64,000 nucleotides of DNA from an uncultured Thermoanaerobaculia bacterium (GCA_951812325.1 OX638294.1:2086859-2150858), one strand, 5' to 3'; positions 1 through 7,657 are shown, counted from the first letter of the stretch. A program made the numbers and translations. The notes: generated from the letters alone by a model not told the origin.

Positions 1-15
1 CGGGATCCCCTTTGA

Positions 16-340
16 GACGGCGCCGCGGCCACGGCGGCCCTTGCGAGAGCCCGCAGCAACCCCAGGCAGCGCTTCGAGCCGCGGGACGCCTCCCGGCACG
101 GCGCCGCGGCCACGGCGGCCCGCGCGAGAGCCGGCAGCAATCCCAAGCAGTGCTTCGAGCCGCGGGACCCCTTCCGGGACGGCGCCGCGGCAACGGCGAC
201 CCGCGCGAGAGCCGGCAGCAAACCCAGGCCGCTCTTCGAGCCGCGGGACGCCCCCCGGGACCGCGCCGCGGCCACGGCCTGCGCGACGCCGTAGACCCCG
301 ATCACCCGGTTGCCCTCCGCGAGAGCCCGCAGCAACCCTC
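16..340. repeat. 81-bp tandem repeat at the left edge, downstream of folD
   Basis: Units beginning at the GCGAGAG word recur at 43, 124 and 205, an exact 81-bp step (27 codons). A degenerate partial copy begins near 319. The units are rich in CCGCGG and GGCGCC words. The repeat is open in several frames, but I see no start, ribosome site or recognisable protein in it. I read it as a non-coding minisatellite between folD and whatever lies beyond the left edge. No gene can be supported in 1-340. Confidence 0.7.
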
Positions 341-1201
341 TCACGACTCACCCCGGTCCGCGGCCGCCAGCACGGTGTTCCGCAGCAGCATCGCCACCGT
401 GGTCGGCCCCACGCCGCCAAGACGCGGAGTGATCCAGCTCGCCACCTCGCCGACCGACTCGTCGACGTCGGGCAGGAGCTTCCTGCCCGACCAGCTGATG
501 CCGCCGCTGACGACGACCGCGCCGGGCTTGATCATCTCCGGCTGGACGAATCGCGGCACGCCCAGGGCCGCGACGACGATGTCGGCGCGGCGCGTGAACG
601 GCGTCACGTCGCGGGCGCCGGTGTGAACGACCGTGACCACGGCGTTGGCGCCCGCCTGCTTCAGGGTCAGCAGGAGGGAGAGCGGACGCCCGAGAGTCGG
701 ACCGCGGCCCAGGACGACGACCTCGCGGCCGCCGATGTCGATTCCGTAGTGAACGAGCATGGCCTGGATGCCCGCGGGCGTGCAGGGCACCGGCCCGCGC
801 TCCTGCAGCACGAGCTTCCCCAGGTTGGTCGGGTGCAGGCCGTCCGCGTCCTTCTTCGGGTCCATGCGCGCCAGGGCCGCGTTGAAGTCGAAACCCGCGG
901 GCACCGGGTGCTGGATGATGTAGGCGTCGATTTCAGGGTCCGCGTTGAAGCGGTCGACGGCGGCCAGGAGTTCGGCCTGGCCGGCGCCCTTCGGAATCGC
1001 AGCGTTGAACGATGCGATCCCCACCTGCTCGCACGCCTCGTGCTTCTTGCGCACGTAGCCGGCGGAGGCCGCGTCGTCGCCGACCAAGATCGTCCCGAGG
1101 CCGGGGCGTGTGCCGGCCTTGCGAAGTTCTTCGACCCGCTCCCCGACTTCGGCGAGTACCGCCTCGGCTACGGGTTGGCCTGCAAGCAATTGAGCTGTCA
1201 T
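341..1201 (-). CDS. folD: FolD, bifunctional methylenetetrahydrofolate dehydrogenase / methenyltetrahydrofolate cyclohydrolase
   Basis: Cytosolic one-carbon enzyme that oxidises 5,10-methylene-THF with NADP and hydrolyses the methenyl product to 10-formyl-THF. The 286-residue length is normal. It shows the family's substrate-site YVRKKHEAC segment (catalytic Lys, near residue 55), the Q-H-P-V-P block (usually QLPLP) near residue 100, the KDADGLHP block, and the GRGPTLGRPLS dinucleotide-binding segment near residue 165. It ends with GGVGPTTVAMLLRNT. The ATG shares an ATGA with the stop of the upstream repeat protein, which fixes the start and implies coupled translation. It is the last gene of the nitrile hydratase group. 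QHPVP for QLPLP is an uncommon variant of the active-site loop. Confidence 0.95.
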   Translation of the reverse strand: MTAQLLAGQPVAEAVLAEVGERVEELRKAGTRPGLGTILVGDDAASAGYVRKKHEACEQVGIASFNAAIPKGAGQAELLAAVDRFNADPEIDAYIIQHPVPAGFDFNAALARMDPKKDADGLHPTNLGKLVLQERGPVPCTPAGIQAMLVHYGIDIGGREVVVLGRGPTLGRPLSLLLTLKQAGANAVVTVVHTGARDVTPFTRRADIVVAALGVPRFVQPEMIKPGAVVVSGGISWSGRKLLPDVDESVGEVASWITPRLGGVGPTTVAMLLRNTVLAAADRGES

Positions 1202-1611
1202 TCGTGGATCTCCGTGGCAGCGGCGCCCGATTGCCCGGCGCCTCCGTGGCCGCCCCATTCCTGAACCGGCCCCCTCCGGGGAGGCTCTCCGACGGACGGG
1301 GCGTGCAGGGGTTCGTCGTCGGTGTCGGCCTGCTTGCAACTGTTGGACACCGTCAGGCTCTCCGAGAGACGGGCGCGCAGGGGCTCGTCGCCGGTGTCGG
1401 CCTGCTTGCAATTCTTGGACACCGTCAGGCTCTCCGAGGGACGGGCGCGCAGGGGCACGTCGCCGGTGTCGGCCTGCTTGCAATTCTTGGACACCGTCAG
1501 GTTCTCCGAGGGACGGGCGCTCAGGGGCTCGTCGCCCATCTGCTGGTGGTAGCGGCGGTCGTGGTCGTCGTGGCGATGATCGTCATGGTTCGCGGCGATG
1601 GTGGTCGTCAT
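1198..1611 (-). CDS. Small hydrophilic protein built of 24-residue repeats, unknown function
   Basis: This 137-residue frame begins with an Asp/His-rich stretch. It then carries three to four copies of a 24-residue unit of the form GDEPLRARPSESLTVSKNCK followed by QADT, each with one conserved Cys. A Gly-rich tail follows. The DNA beneath is a 72-bp tandem repeat. The ATG overlaps the activator's stop (ATGA, 1608-1611) and its own stop overlaps the folD start (ATGA, 1198-1201). Double coupling is the main argument that it is translated. I recognise no family. It could be a metal-handling partner of the His-rich activator or a by-product of repeat expansion that keeps the operon coupled. Confidence 0.5.
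   Translation of the reverse strand: MTTTIAANHDDHRHDDHDRRYHQQMGDEPLSARPSENLTVSKNCKQADTGDVPLRARPSESLTVSKNCKQADTGDEPLRARLSESLTVSNSCKQADTDDEPLHAPSVGEPPRRGPVQEWGGHGGAGQSGAAATEIHE
1305..1530 (-). repeat. 72-bp tandem repeat inside the small repeat protein gene
   Basis: The word GGTGTCGGCCTGCTTGCAA starts at 1321, 1393 and 1465, an exact 72-bp period. A further partial unit lies at the distal end. Differences between copies are single substitutions, so the frame is kept and each unit encodes 24 residues on the minus strand. Confidence 0.85.
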
Positions 1612-2042
1612 GGATGGTGCTCGTCATGGCGGTCGTCGTGATGGTGGTGGTCGTCATGGTGGCGGTCGTCATGGCGGTCGTCGTGATGATGGTCGCGGTC
1701 GTCGTGGTGGTGGTCGTGACCATGGGGCCGCTCCGCCAGGCGCCGGGCCAGCTCCTCGATCTCCGGCGCGGCGACGAGTTCCGCCGCCTCGAGCGAATCC
1801 TCGAGGGCCTCCCTCCAGCGCTGCCAGTAGTTCCAGGGCTCCCCGCCCGCCTGCCTCTCCCAGTCGGCTATCCGACCGATCAGCCGCTGTCGGAACGCCT
1901 CCCAGTCGAGACGTCCGGCTTCGACCATGGTCATCGTCAGGCCGAACAACCGGCTTTCCCAGGGTGCGCCGAAGGCCAGTTCCCCGTTGTCACGGGGCGG
2001 CGCAGCGGCGCCGTCCTCATCCAGCCGTACCGGGAGACTCAT
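1608..2042 (-). CDS. Nitrile hydratase accessory/activator protein with His-Asp-rich tail
   Basis: Resembles the small activators (NhlE/NhhG/P14K type) encoded after cobalt-type nitrile hydratase subunits. These are homologous to the beta-subunit N-terminus and help deliver metal to the alpha subunit. Seen here are LAFGAPWESRLFGLTMTMVE, then WEAFRQRLIGRIADWE and YWQRWREALEDSL, all typical of the family, followed by EELARRLAERP. The last 40 residues are almost only His, Asp and Arg, a likely metal-binding tail. I chose the ATG at 2042 (144 residues). A TTG at 2066 would start inside the adjacent mobile element. The stop overlaps the next start (ATGA). The gene is separated from the alpha-subunit gene by a 248-bp inserted repeat. 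Confidence 0.85.
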   Translation of the reverse strand: MSLPVRLDEDGAAAPPRDNGELAFGAPWESRLFGLTMTMVEAGRLDWEAFRQRLIGRIADWERQAGGEPWNYWQRWREALEDSLEAAELVAAPEIEELARRLAERPHGHDHHHDDRDHHHDDRHDDRHHDDHHHHDDRHDEHHP

Positions 2043-2053
2043 CAAGGGTCCAG

Positions 2054-2301
2054 CAGCCCGTGGCAAAGGTCACGCTGCATTCGATCGGCCATGCATCCCG
2101 TCCAGCATCGTGCCATCCGGGTGCTCGATGACTCGCACCCGGAGGTGGGGCGCGTGTGGCGCGGAACGCGCCACACGGGCAAGCTCCTCGGTCGCCCTTG
2201 TTCCCGGGATTGAGGGCGGCCCGATACGCTTCCTCGTCGCGCCTTGCCGGACGGGCGCCTGGCCGCTCTCGGTGCGCGACACGGACTCTCACCACGGGCT
2301 G
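2054..2301 (+). repeat. MITE-like element, full-length copy
   Basis: The left end CAGCCCGTGGCAAAGGTC and the right end ...ACCACGGGCTG form imperfect terminal inverted repeats. Near the centre (about 2155-2180) is a hairpin with arms GTGTGGCGCG and CGCGCCACAC around a 3-base loop. Internal words recur at 29002, 33988, 42723, 43354 and 58167. It contains no credible gene. It fills the whole gap between the nitrile hydratase alpha and activator genes, so it interrupts an otherwise compact operon. Confidence 0.8.
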
Positions 2302-2320
2302 CCAGCAACGCAGGCAACGG

Positions 2321-2986
2321 TCAGAGACGCTCGACGCCGATCATCGAGTCGCGGGTCACGATGGCGGCCAGCTCGTCCTGGTCGAGGTCGTCGCTCTCCG
2401 GCGGCCGCTGCGGCAGGACCATGTAGCGCACCTCCGCGCTCGAGTCCCAGACCCGCACCTCGACCTCGAGCGGCAGGTCGAGCCCCAGCTCCGCCAGCAG
2501 CCGGCGGGGTTCGCGCACGGCCCGCGAACGGTAAGCCGGGGACTTGTACCAGGCGGGCGGCAGCCCCAGCACAGCCCACGGATAGCAGGAGCACAAGGTG
2601 CAGACGACCACGTTGTGGACGGTGTCCGTGTTCTCCTTGACGACGAGGCGGGCGACGTGACCGTCCATCCTGTCGCCGAAGCCCAGTTCGCGGACCGCCG
2701 GCATGCCGTCCTCAAGCAGCCGCGCCCTGAAGGCGGAATCCGTCCAGGCGCGCGCCACCGCCTGGGCGCCGCGCAGCGGTCCCACGTCCTGCTCGTACCG
2801 CTCGACCAGAGCGTCGACAGCGGCCGATTCGACCAGGCCCTTCTCCACCAGAAGCGCCTCGATCGCCTCGGTACGGAGTTCCGGACCTGGGGCCGCCGAC
2901 GGGCGCCCGGACTGGTTCGCCGTGGACGCGGGAGCGCGCCAACCGGGTTCCGCGGACCCGCTTGTGCGCTGATGATCGGCAGTCAC
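2321..2986 (-). CDS. nthA: Nitrile hydratase alpha subunit, cobalt type
   Basis: Catalytic subunit that hydrates nitriles to amides with a low-spin metal centre. The metal-binding motif VCTLCSCYPW is intact near residue 128. Threonine in C-T-L-C-S-C, rather than serine, marks the Co(III) class. Around it are RLVVKENTDTVHNVVVC, YPWAVLGLPPAWYKSPAYR and the closing VRVWDSSAEVRYMVLPQRP, all characteristic. It is 221 residues, slightly longer than usual. The first 35 or so residues are low complexity and part of them is encoded by a dispersed hairpin repeat (2897-2950). The GTG start overlaps the beta-subunit stop (GTGA at 2983-2986). The order beta, alpha, activator matches known cobalt-type operons. 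Confidence 0.95.
   Translation of the reverse strand: MTADHQRTSGSAEPGWRAPASTANQSGRPSAAPGPELRTEAIEALLVEKGLVESAAVDALVERYEQDVGPLRGAQAVARAWTDSAFRARLLEDGMPAVRELGFGDRMDGHVARLVVKENTDTVHNVVVCTLCSCYPWAVLGLPPAWYKSPAYRSRAVREPRRLLAELGLDLPLEVEVRVWDSSAEVRYMVLPQRPPESDDLDQDELAAIVTRDSMIGVERL
2897..2950. repeat. Short hairpin repeat within the start of nthA
   Basis: The core GACGGGCGCCCGGACTGGTT is followed by an imperfect inverted repeat (GGACGCG...GCGCGCC) and CAACCGGGTTC. Close relatives lie at 9333-9386, 25521-25565 and 30711-30760. On the minus strand it reads as a segment like NQSGRPSA, a peptide that reappears beside the other copies. It probably lengthened the subunit's N-terminus. Confidence 0.6.
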
Positions 2987-3576
2987 CGGATCGTCTCCAA
3001 GTACGGCTCGAACAGATCGATGTAGACGGTCGTGCCGCCTTCCGCCTCCTCGCCCCAGAGTTCGGCGTCATCGAACGCGACGGTATACAGGTGCTGCGGC
3101 GACTCGCCGCGGCCGTCGGCGTTCGTGTCCGGATAGACGCACGCCGGATGCACGCCGGCGACCACGCCGCGACGGTTCCGCGCGTAGCCCGGCAGGCGCG
3201 TATGACCCTCCGGATGCCGGTTCCAGGTGCAAACGGCGTCGCCGACCGAGAACAGCGGCTCGACGTCGACCTCCCTCACCACGGAAGCTCCGTCTTCGGG
3301 TGATTCCGGCTGCAAGCCATCGGCCAGGCGCTCGCGAGCGAGGGTCTCCAGCGCGTAGAGCCAGCGCCCGTAGTAGCCATCGGCAAGATAGCGGTCCGGC
3401 GGCATCCGCTCGATCGCATGCCGGAAGGCGTCGATGTTCGCGAGGCCGGCGCTCATCGCGTACCCGGCGAGGGCGCAGACACGGCCCTGCCAAGCCTCGG
3501 GGAACAGGGCCTCGTCCGGACGGCGGTCCACGGGGCCGAAACCGTGCATTCCGCCCATGTCGTGGATTCCGTTCAT
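2983..3576 (-). CDS. nthB: Nitrile hydratase beta subunit
   Basis: Structural partner of the alpha subunit. The N-terminus MNGIHDMGGMHGFGPV is the hallmark of the family. ALAGYAMSAGLANIDAFRHA, the YLADGYYGRWLYALE stretch and the SH3-like C-terminal barrel (FSVGDAVCTWN, GHTRLPGYARNRRGVV, LYTVAFDDAELWGEEAEGG, DLFEPYLE) follow in order. The length of 197 residues is near normal. It is the first gene of the nitrile hydratase-folD group. It diverges from the aminotransferase gene with only 59 bases between start codons, so its promoter must lie in 3577-3635 or overlap the neighbour's 5' end. Confidence 0.95.
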   Translation of the reverse strand: MNGIHDMGGMHGFGPVDRRPDEALFPEAWQGRVCALAGYAMSAGLANIDAFRHAIERMPPDRYLADGYYGRWLYALETLARERLADGLQPESPEDGASVVREVDVEPLFSVGDAVCTWNRHPEGHTRLPGYARNRRGVVAGVHPACVYPDTNADGRGESPQHLYTVAFDDAELWGEEAEGGTTVYIDLFEPYLETIR

Positions 3577-3635
3577 CTCTTGGCGAGTGCCGAAGCGCTA
3601 CCTCCGGCGGCGGAGAGTCTACTAGTCTCAGAACA

Positions 3636-5045
3636 ATGAACACCGCAGCCCCACGCCCCGAAGGGGCGCCGCTCCCGCACGCCGAGGACTATCCGTTCCT
3701 GGGCCGGGGCAAGGCGCCACTGGACGTGGCGGCCGCCGAGGGCTGCTACATGATCACGCCCAACGGGCGCCGGATCCTCGACGCCGCCGGAGGCGCCATC
3801 GTCTCGAACATCGGACACGGACGGCGGGAAGTGGCGGAGGCCTACGGACGGGCCGCGGCGCAGACCGACTACATCGTGCCTCCCTTCGCGACGCCGGCAC
3901 GAGCGGAGCTGGTCCACCGGATGCGGACCCGCTGGCTGCCCGGCGACATCAACCGCGTCCTGTTCGCGAGCGGCGGTTCCGAGGCGATGGATCTGGCGAT
4001 CCGGTTCGCCCGCCAGCACCACCTGTCGGCGGGGCGCCCCGAGCGCTGGCGGGTGTTCGGGCGCGAGCTCTCCTACCACGGCGCCACGATGGCGACGCTG
4101 GCGGTCGGCGGACACAAGGGCCGCCGGGCCGGCTTCGAGCACTGGCTGATCGACGACCGGACCGATCAGCCGCGGCCGCCGGCGCACTACTGCATGCGCT
4201 GCCCGATGGGCAAGACGTTCCCCTCGTGCGACATCGCCTGCGCCGACGAGGTTGAGCGGGTGTTCGAGGAGATCGGCCCGGACGAGATCGCGGCGTTCGT
4301 CGTCGAGCCGATCGTCGGTTCGAACGCCGGGGCGCTCGTGCCCCCCGGCGACTACCTCGAACGGGTCGCCCGGATCTGCCGGCGGCACGGCGTTCTCCTG
4401 ATCGCAGACGAGGTGATGACCGGCTACGGCCGGACCGGCCGGAAGTTCGGCGTCGATCACTGGGACGTCGTCCCCGACATCCTGGTCGGCGGCAAGGGAC
4501 TCACCGGCGGCTACGCGCCCCTGGTCGCTATCTGCGCCCGCGACGAGGTCACGGCGCCGATCAGGGACGCAGGCGACTCGGTCATGTTCTTCACCTACGG
4601 CGCCCACTCGCCCGCCTGCGCCGCGGCCAGCGAGGTGCTGCGCATTCTCGAAGACGAGGAACTCGTCGAACGCGCCGCGACCGTCGGCGCGCAGCTCGGC
4701 GAGCGCCTGCGGGAGACCTTCGCCGATCATCCCCATGTGGCGGAGGTCCGCGGCCGCGGCCTGCTCTACGGCATCGAGATCGTCCAGGACCGCGAAACGC
4801 TCGAACCGTTCCCCGCCGAACTCTCGCTCGTCAACGCCGTCGTGGCGGCCGGACTGTCGATGGACGTCTTCTTCTACCCCGGCGGCAACGACCCGGCCCG
4901 CGACGTGGTCTGTCTCGGCCCGCCGTTCATCCTCGGCGACGAGGAGATCGAGAAGATCGTCACCGTGCTGCCGAAGGCGATCGCCAGCGCGATCGCCCGC
5001 AAGGGGCCGGCGCCGTCATTGCTGGGGCCGCCGGAGCGCGACTGA
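3636..5045 (+). CDS. Class III PLP-dependent aminotransferase
   Basis: Fold-type I aminotransferase of the omega-transaminase family (469 residues). Seen are GGAIVSNIGHGRREV near the start, the FASGGSEAMDLAIRFAR cofactor phosphate loop, SYHGATMATLAVGG, the IADEVMTGYGRTG block holding the cofactor Asp, and VGGKGLTGGYAPL with the Schiff-base Lys. The C-terminal small domain carries VRGRGLLYGIEIV. The substrate cannot be read from sequence; the Cys-rich stretch CMRCPMGKTFPSCDIAC between them is seen in a subgroup of uncharacterised members. I chose the ATG at 3636 because the family's N-terminus begins there. Upstream in-frame sequence is antisense to nthB. Confidence 0.9.
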   Translation: MNTAAPRPEGAPLPHAEDYPFLGRGKAPLDVAAAEGCYMITPNGRRILDAAGGAIVSNIGHGRREVAEAYGRAAAQTDYIVPPFATPARAELVHRMRTRWLPGDINRVLFASGGSEAMDLAIRFARQHHLSAGRPERWRVFGRELSYHGATMATLAVGGHKGRRAGFEHWLIDDRTDQPRPPAHYCMRCPMGKTFPSCDIACADEVERVFEEIGPDEIAAFVVEPIVGSNAGALVPPGDYLERVARICRRHGVLLIADEVMTGYGRTGRKFGVDHWDVVPDILVGGKGLTGGYAPLVAICARDEVTAPIRDAGDSVMFFTYGAHSPACAAASEVLRILEDEELVERAATVGAQLGERLRETFADHPHVAEVRGRGLLYGIEIVQDRETLEPFPAELSLVNAVVAAGLSMDVFFYPGGNDPARDVVCLGPPFILGDEEIEKIVTVLPKAIASAIARKGPAPSLLGPPERD

Positions 5046-5047
5046 CC

Positions 5048-5509
5048 ATGAGCATCGAGAGCCGAGCGCTTCCGTGCCCAGCCGAGATGAGCGGCTCGAT
5101 ACACATTCACGGCACGGCCCCATCCATCGTGGACACCGTGTTCGTCTGTAGACCCGCGGGCGCAGCGTTCTCGCATGAATTCCCCAATTCCGAGGAAGAC
5201 CTCTCGACGCTGATCGCCCAGGAGCGGTCCCAGTTGCGAGCGGCCGGCTGGAAGGCCACCTACGGCGACATCCGGTGCATGCTCCTCGGCCACCTGACCC
5301 GCCTCGCGGTCCATGAACTGCACGCCCAGTGGAACAAGTCGCTGCCGACGGAACGACGGCTCGGACTGGTCGAAGAAGTACTGAGGCGGTTCGGAAACCC
5401 GAACGACCTTGCTCGACGCCTCGCGGAAGCGCCGTTGCCTGAACAGCCCGCAACCCTGTCTCCCAGCGAGGCTGCCCCTGAGGTAGAGCAGGTTGCCATT
5501 CCCTTTTGA
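5048..5509 (+). CDS. Remnant resembling the C-terminus of a DUF1156-type DNA methylase
   Basis: 153 residues starting two bases after the aminotransferase stop. The segment PAEMSGSIHIHGTAPSIVDT followed by VFVCR looks like the C-terminal part of large Zn-ribbon adenine-specific DNA methylases (DUF1156), but the catalytic domain is absent. The rest is predicted helical. I therefore see a 5'-truncated remnant whose start was supplied by the junction, though a small standalone protein cannot be excluded. Family assignment is from memory of the motif and is tentative. It overlaps the next gene by 17 bases. Confidence 0.45.
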   Translation: MSIESRALPCPAEMSGSIHIHGTAPSIVDTVFVCRPAGAAFSHEFPNSEEDLSTLIAQERSQLRAAGWKATYGDIRCMLLGHLTRLAVHELHAQWNKSLPTERRLGLVEEVLRRFGNPNDLARRLAEAPLPEQPATLSPSEAAPEVEQVAIPF

Positions 5510-5858
5510 GGTCCCCTTCGACGAGGTCGCGTCGAACCTCGATCGCTTCGTGGACGCCGTGTTCGGGGCTCTCGAATCCGAGTTTCTCGTGATGCCTCGA
5601 GGCGACGGCTTCGTCGACTTCCCCACGTTCGAGGCCGGCTACGAGCGGCTCAAGCGCGAAACGTCCGGCTTTCGGGAGGTCACGCCGGAGCACGTAGCGG
5701 AGGCCGTCTGCATCGCGGGCCGCGGGTTCGGTATTCGTCGCGAGGACATGAAGAAGCTCCTCATCGCCGCTCGGGGCAAGGTGTTCACCCTCCAGAACAT
5801 GCACCAGCTTGTGGCTCACACGCGCCTGCGCGAGTACTCGCTTTCAGGTACCGGATGA
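5493..5858 (+). CDS. Small protein, possible N-terminal fragment of a restriction-type protein
   Basis: 121 residues from a TTG, overlapping the preceding frame. The text VPFDEVASNLDRFVDAVFGA, then SEFLVMPRGDGFVDFPTFEA and GYERLKRETSGF, has the look of a conserved N-terminal region seen with restriction or modification loci. The C-terminal half (EDMKKLLIAARGKVF...) is a helical segment of unknown relation. I cannot name the family with certainty. Together with the preceding remnant it suggests a decayed restriction-modification-like locus next to the ATPase-nuclease pair. Confidence 0.4.
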   Translation: MPFPFEVPFDEVASNLDRFVDAVFGALESEFLVMPRGDGFVDFPTFEAGYERLKRETSGFREVTPEHVAEAVCIAGRGFGIRREDMKKLLIAARGKVFTLQNMHQLVAHTRLREYSLSGTG

Positions 5859-5909
5859 CGCCGAGGCCGACAGCGAGAGGCAATCACACCCGACCCTAGC
5901 CTAGCGAAG

Positions 5910-6434
5910 TCACGCCGAAGCTGCTCCCGTCACCCGGCTGACTCGATAGCCCGCCGGCAAACTCCTGTTCCAGGAGTTCGCGTTGAACACGTGACAGGCC
6001 GCTACCGGAAAACGCACCCAACCTGTGCTCGCAGGCACGTCAATCGGCAACTTCCTCCGCAGCGCATCTGCTCGCGACAATAAGTCGGCCTCAGTCAATT
6101 GCTCCAAGCCGACGAGAACCCAGTAGTGAATCGGCTTCTGCACTCTGCCAAGCGCCCACTGGTACAGGAAGGAATCCCTGTACTTCTGGACCAGGTCTTG
6201 ATCCAGACGGTCGGATTTGAAGCGCGCCGCCCACCTCTGTCGTTCTCGCGGGCCTGCGCGCGGGTCGTCCGGGTCCTTGACTTCAAGGAACAGCGTCCGG
6301 TCTTCCAACTCGACCACGAAGTCCACCGCTTTCATGCAGTGACTCAGCCCGTGTGTCGCCGGATCGTCGAGCTTCGACACCTTGGCGGAACTCGGCAACG
6401 CGATGCGGAGGTCGCCCTCCTGCAGCCGTGTCAC
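5910..6434 (-). CDS. Small PD-(D/E)xK-like nuclease, partner of the adjacent ATPase
   Basis: 174 residues. Residues 37-53 read VDFVVELEDRTLFLEVK, giving D38...E51-x-K53 on two predicted beta strands. That is the arrangement of the PD-(D/E)xK nuclease core. GLSHCMKAVDF just before it is typical of proteins in which a charged helix precedes the motif. There is no transmembrane or secretion signal. Its GTG start overlaps the stop of the ATPase gene (GTGA at 6431-6434), so the two are made together. Likely role: nuclease effector of a two-gene ATPase system. It might instead be a structural nuclease fold without activity. Confidence 0.65.
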   Translation of the reverse strand: MTRLQEGDLRIALPSSAKVSKLDDPATHGLSHCMKAVDFVVELEDRTLFLEVKDPDDPRAGPRERQRWAARFKSDRLDQDLVQKYRDSFLYQWALGRVQKPIHYWVLVGLEQLTEADLLSRADALRRKLPIDVPASTGWVRFPVAACHVFNANSWNRSLPAGYRVSRVTGAASA

Positions 6435-7465
6435 TGCGGCGTATCCGCGAGACTACGCTCCACTTCCCGGTCGTAGAGATCCGTGAAGACCTGACCGATC
6501 ATGTTCGGGTGGATTCCTGCGTATGTCTTTGAACTGTCGAATGTGATTCGACCATGAGGACTCTCACGATAGAGAGAATGAAACATCACGGCGCCGCTTC
6601 CGGCGCTTCGCAGGTCCAGTTCTTTCAAGACCGTGTAGTCGTGCGTCGCCAGGAAGATCTGAATCCCGGCTTCCTGGAGGCTGACGAAGATGTCAGCGAG
6701 AGGCCCGAAGAGACGCGGATGGAGGTTGGTTTCCGGTTCATCCCAGAACAGAACGGAGCCGCTGAGCAAGGTGCCGTTCTGGATCAGGAGCCAGAGGAGG
6801 CCGAGCTTTCTCATCCCCTCGGCCAGAAGCGAGAATTCCAGGTTGCCTTGCTTGCCTCGAAGGAAAAACTCCTCGTTGTTGACTTCGACCTTACCCGCCA
6901 TCGGATCCTGGAGCGCACTGAGAAGTTTCCTGCGTTCCTTGTCCGTTGGACCTCGAAGCGCCGGTCGGTAGGCTCGGTCCAGAACATCCGCGTACACCTC
7001 TTCGAAATGGACTTCACGCTGCGAGTAGAGGGAGCGAAATCCGGGGGCGTTGGCGAGCATCTCCTTGACAGGGATGTACACGCTTTCCAGCGGCGCACCG
7101 CTCCACGGCTTGGCTCCCCGAATCGTGGCCGTCTTCGGCACGGATGCATGGTTCGAGAACGAGGCGCTCAGCTTGAGAGTCCTTCGGCGTTCGCGCCTCT
7201 GTACCTCGACCAGGCAGCGAGAACTGCCACGCCGGCGCTTCACGAGACGGCCCAGAGCGCGGCCAGAGGGGAGGAAAACGCGGATCAGCTTCTCGGCAAA
7301 GGAAGTGCCCGTCTTGCTGACGTCGCAGGCGGCATACGCGACCTTCATCAGGTGGGTCTTGCCGGTGCCGTTGGCGCCGATGATGGCGTTGATGCCCGGC
7401 GCCGGAGCGAACTCAAGCTCGTCAAAGGCCGTGAAGCGGTGCAGTCTGAGCTTCGTGAGCGGCAC
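6431..7465 (-). CDS. AAA ATPase of the ABC/OLD-like AAA_15/AAA_21 type
   Basis: 344 residues. The N-terminal LRLHRFTAFDELEFAPAPG is followed by Walker A GANGTGKT (residues 30-37). A long insertion comes next, then the signature-like LLAEGMRKLGLLWLL, Walker B VLFWDEPETNLHP near residue 240, and the switch LATHDYTVLKEL near residue 272. This is the layout of the SMC/RecF-like ATPases that pair with nucleases or Toprim proteins in antiphage systems. The start is GTG at 7465, only about 10 bases from a TATAGT hexamer (7480-7475), so the transcript may be leaderless. Coupled to the downstream nuclease-like gene. Confidence 0.8.
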   Translation of the reverse strand: MPLTKLRLHRFTAFDELEFAPAPGINAIIGANGTGKTHLMKVAYAACDVSKTGTSFAEKLIRVFLPSGRALGRLVKRRRGSSRCLVEVQRRERRRTLKLSASFSNHASVPKTATIRGAKPWSGAPLESVYIPVKEMLANAPGFRSLYSQREVHFEEVYADVLDRAYRPALRGPTDKERRKLLSALQDPMAGKVEVNNEEFFLRGKQGNLEFSLLAEGMRKLGLLWLLIQNGTLLSGSVLFWDEPETNLHPRLFGPLADIFVSLQEAGIQIFLATHDYTVLKELDLRSAGSGAVMFHSLYRESPHGRITFDSSKTYAGIHPNMIGQVFTDLYDREVERSLADTPQ

Positions 7466-7474
7466 GACCCGGGC

Positions 7475-7503
7475 ACTATACCCAAGCTATCGTCGCCCCA
7501 AGC
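7475..7503 (-). promoter_or_regulatory. Possible promoter of the ATPase-nuclease pair
   Basis: On the minus strand TATAGT (7480-7475) sits about ten bases before the GTG. A weak TTGGGG at -35 lies 15 bases further up. The position would start transcription almost at the start codon. The -10 is good and the -35 poor. Confidence 0.35.
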
Positions 7504-7657
7504 GGAGGCGAGCCTGGTCGCCCCGCGAGTTCGGTCAGCGCCGCGAGAGCGTGAGTACCGCGGTTCTCGTGTTCCGAATCGACGCTGCTACCGAGCAGAC
7601 GACTGTGGGCGGTCGGTCTCGTCGGTCCGCCCGCCGTCAACCCTCCTGCCACAGCCC

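Noticed and set aside
2155..2180. Intrinsic terminator at the GTGTGGCGCG hairpin
   Set aside because: No T-tract follows in either direction, and the hairpin recurs within a larger repeat, so it is better read as part of the element.
1614..2213. Plus-strand frame starting with a Val/Met-rich hydrophobic run, like a membrane protein
   Set aside because: It is the antisense of the His/Asp codons of the nitrile hydratase activator; hydrophobicity comes from reading GTC/ATG on the other strand.
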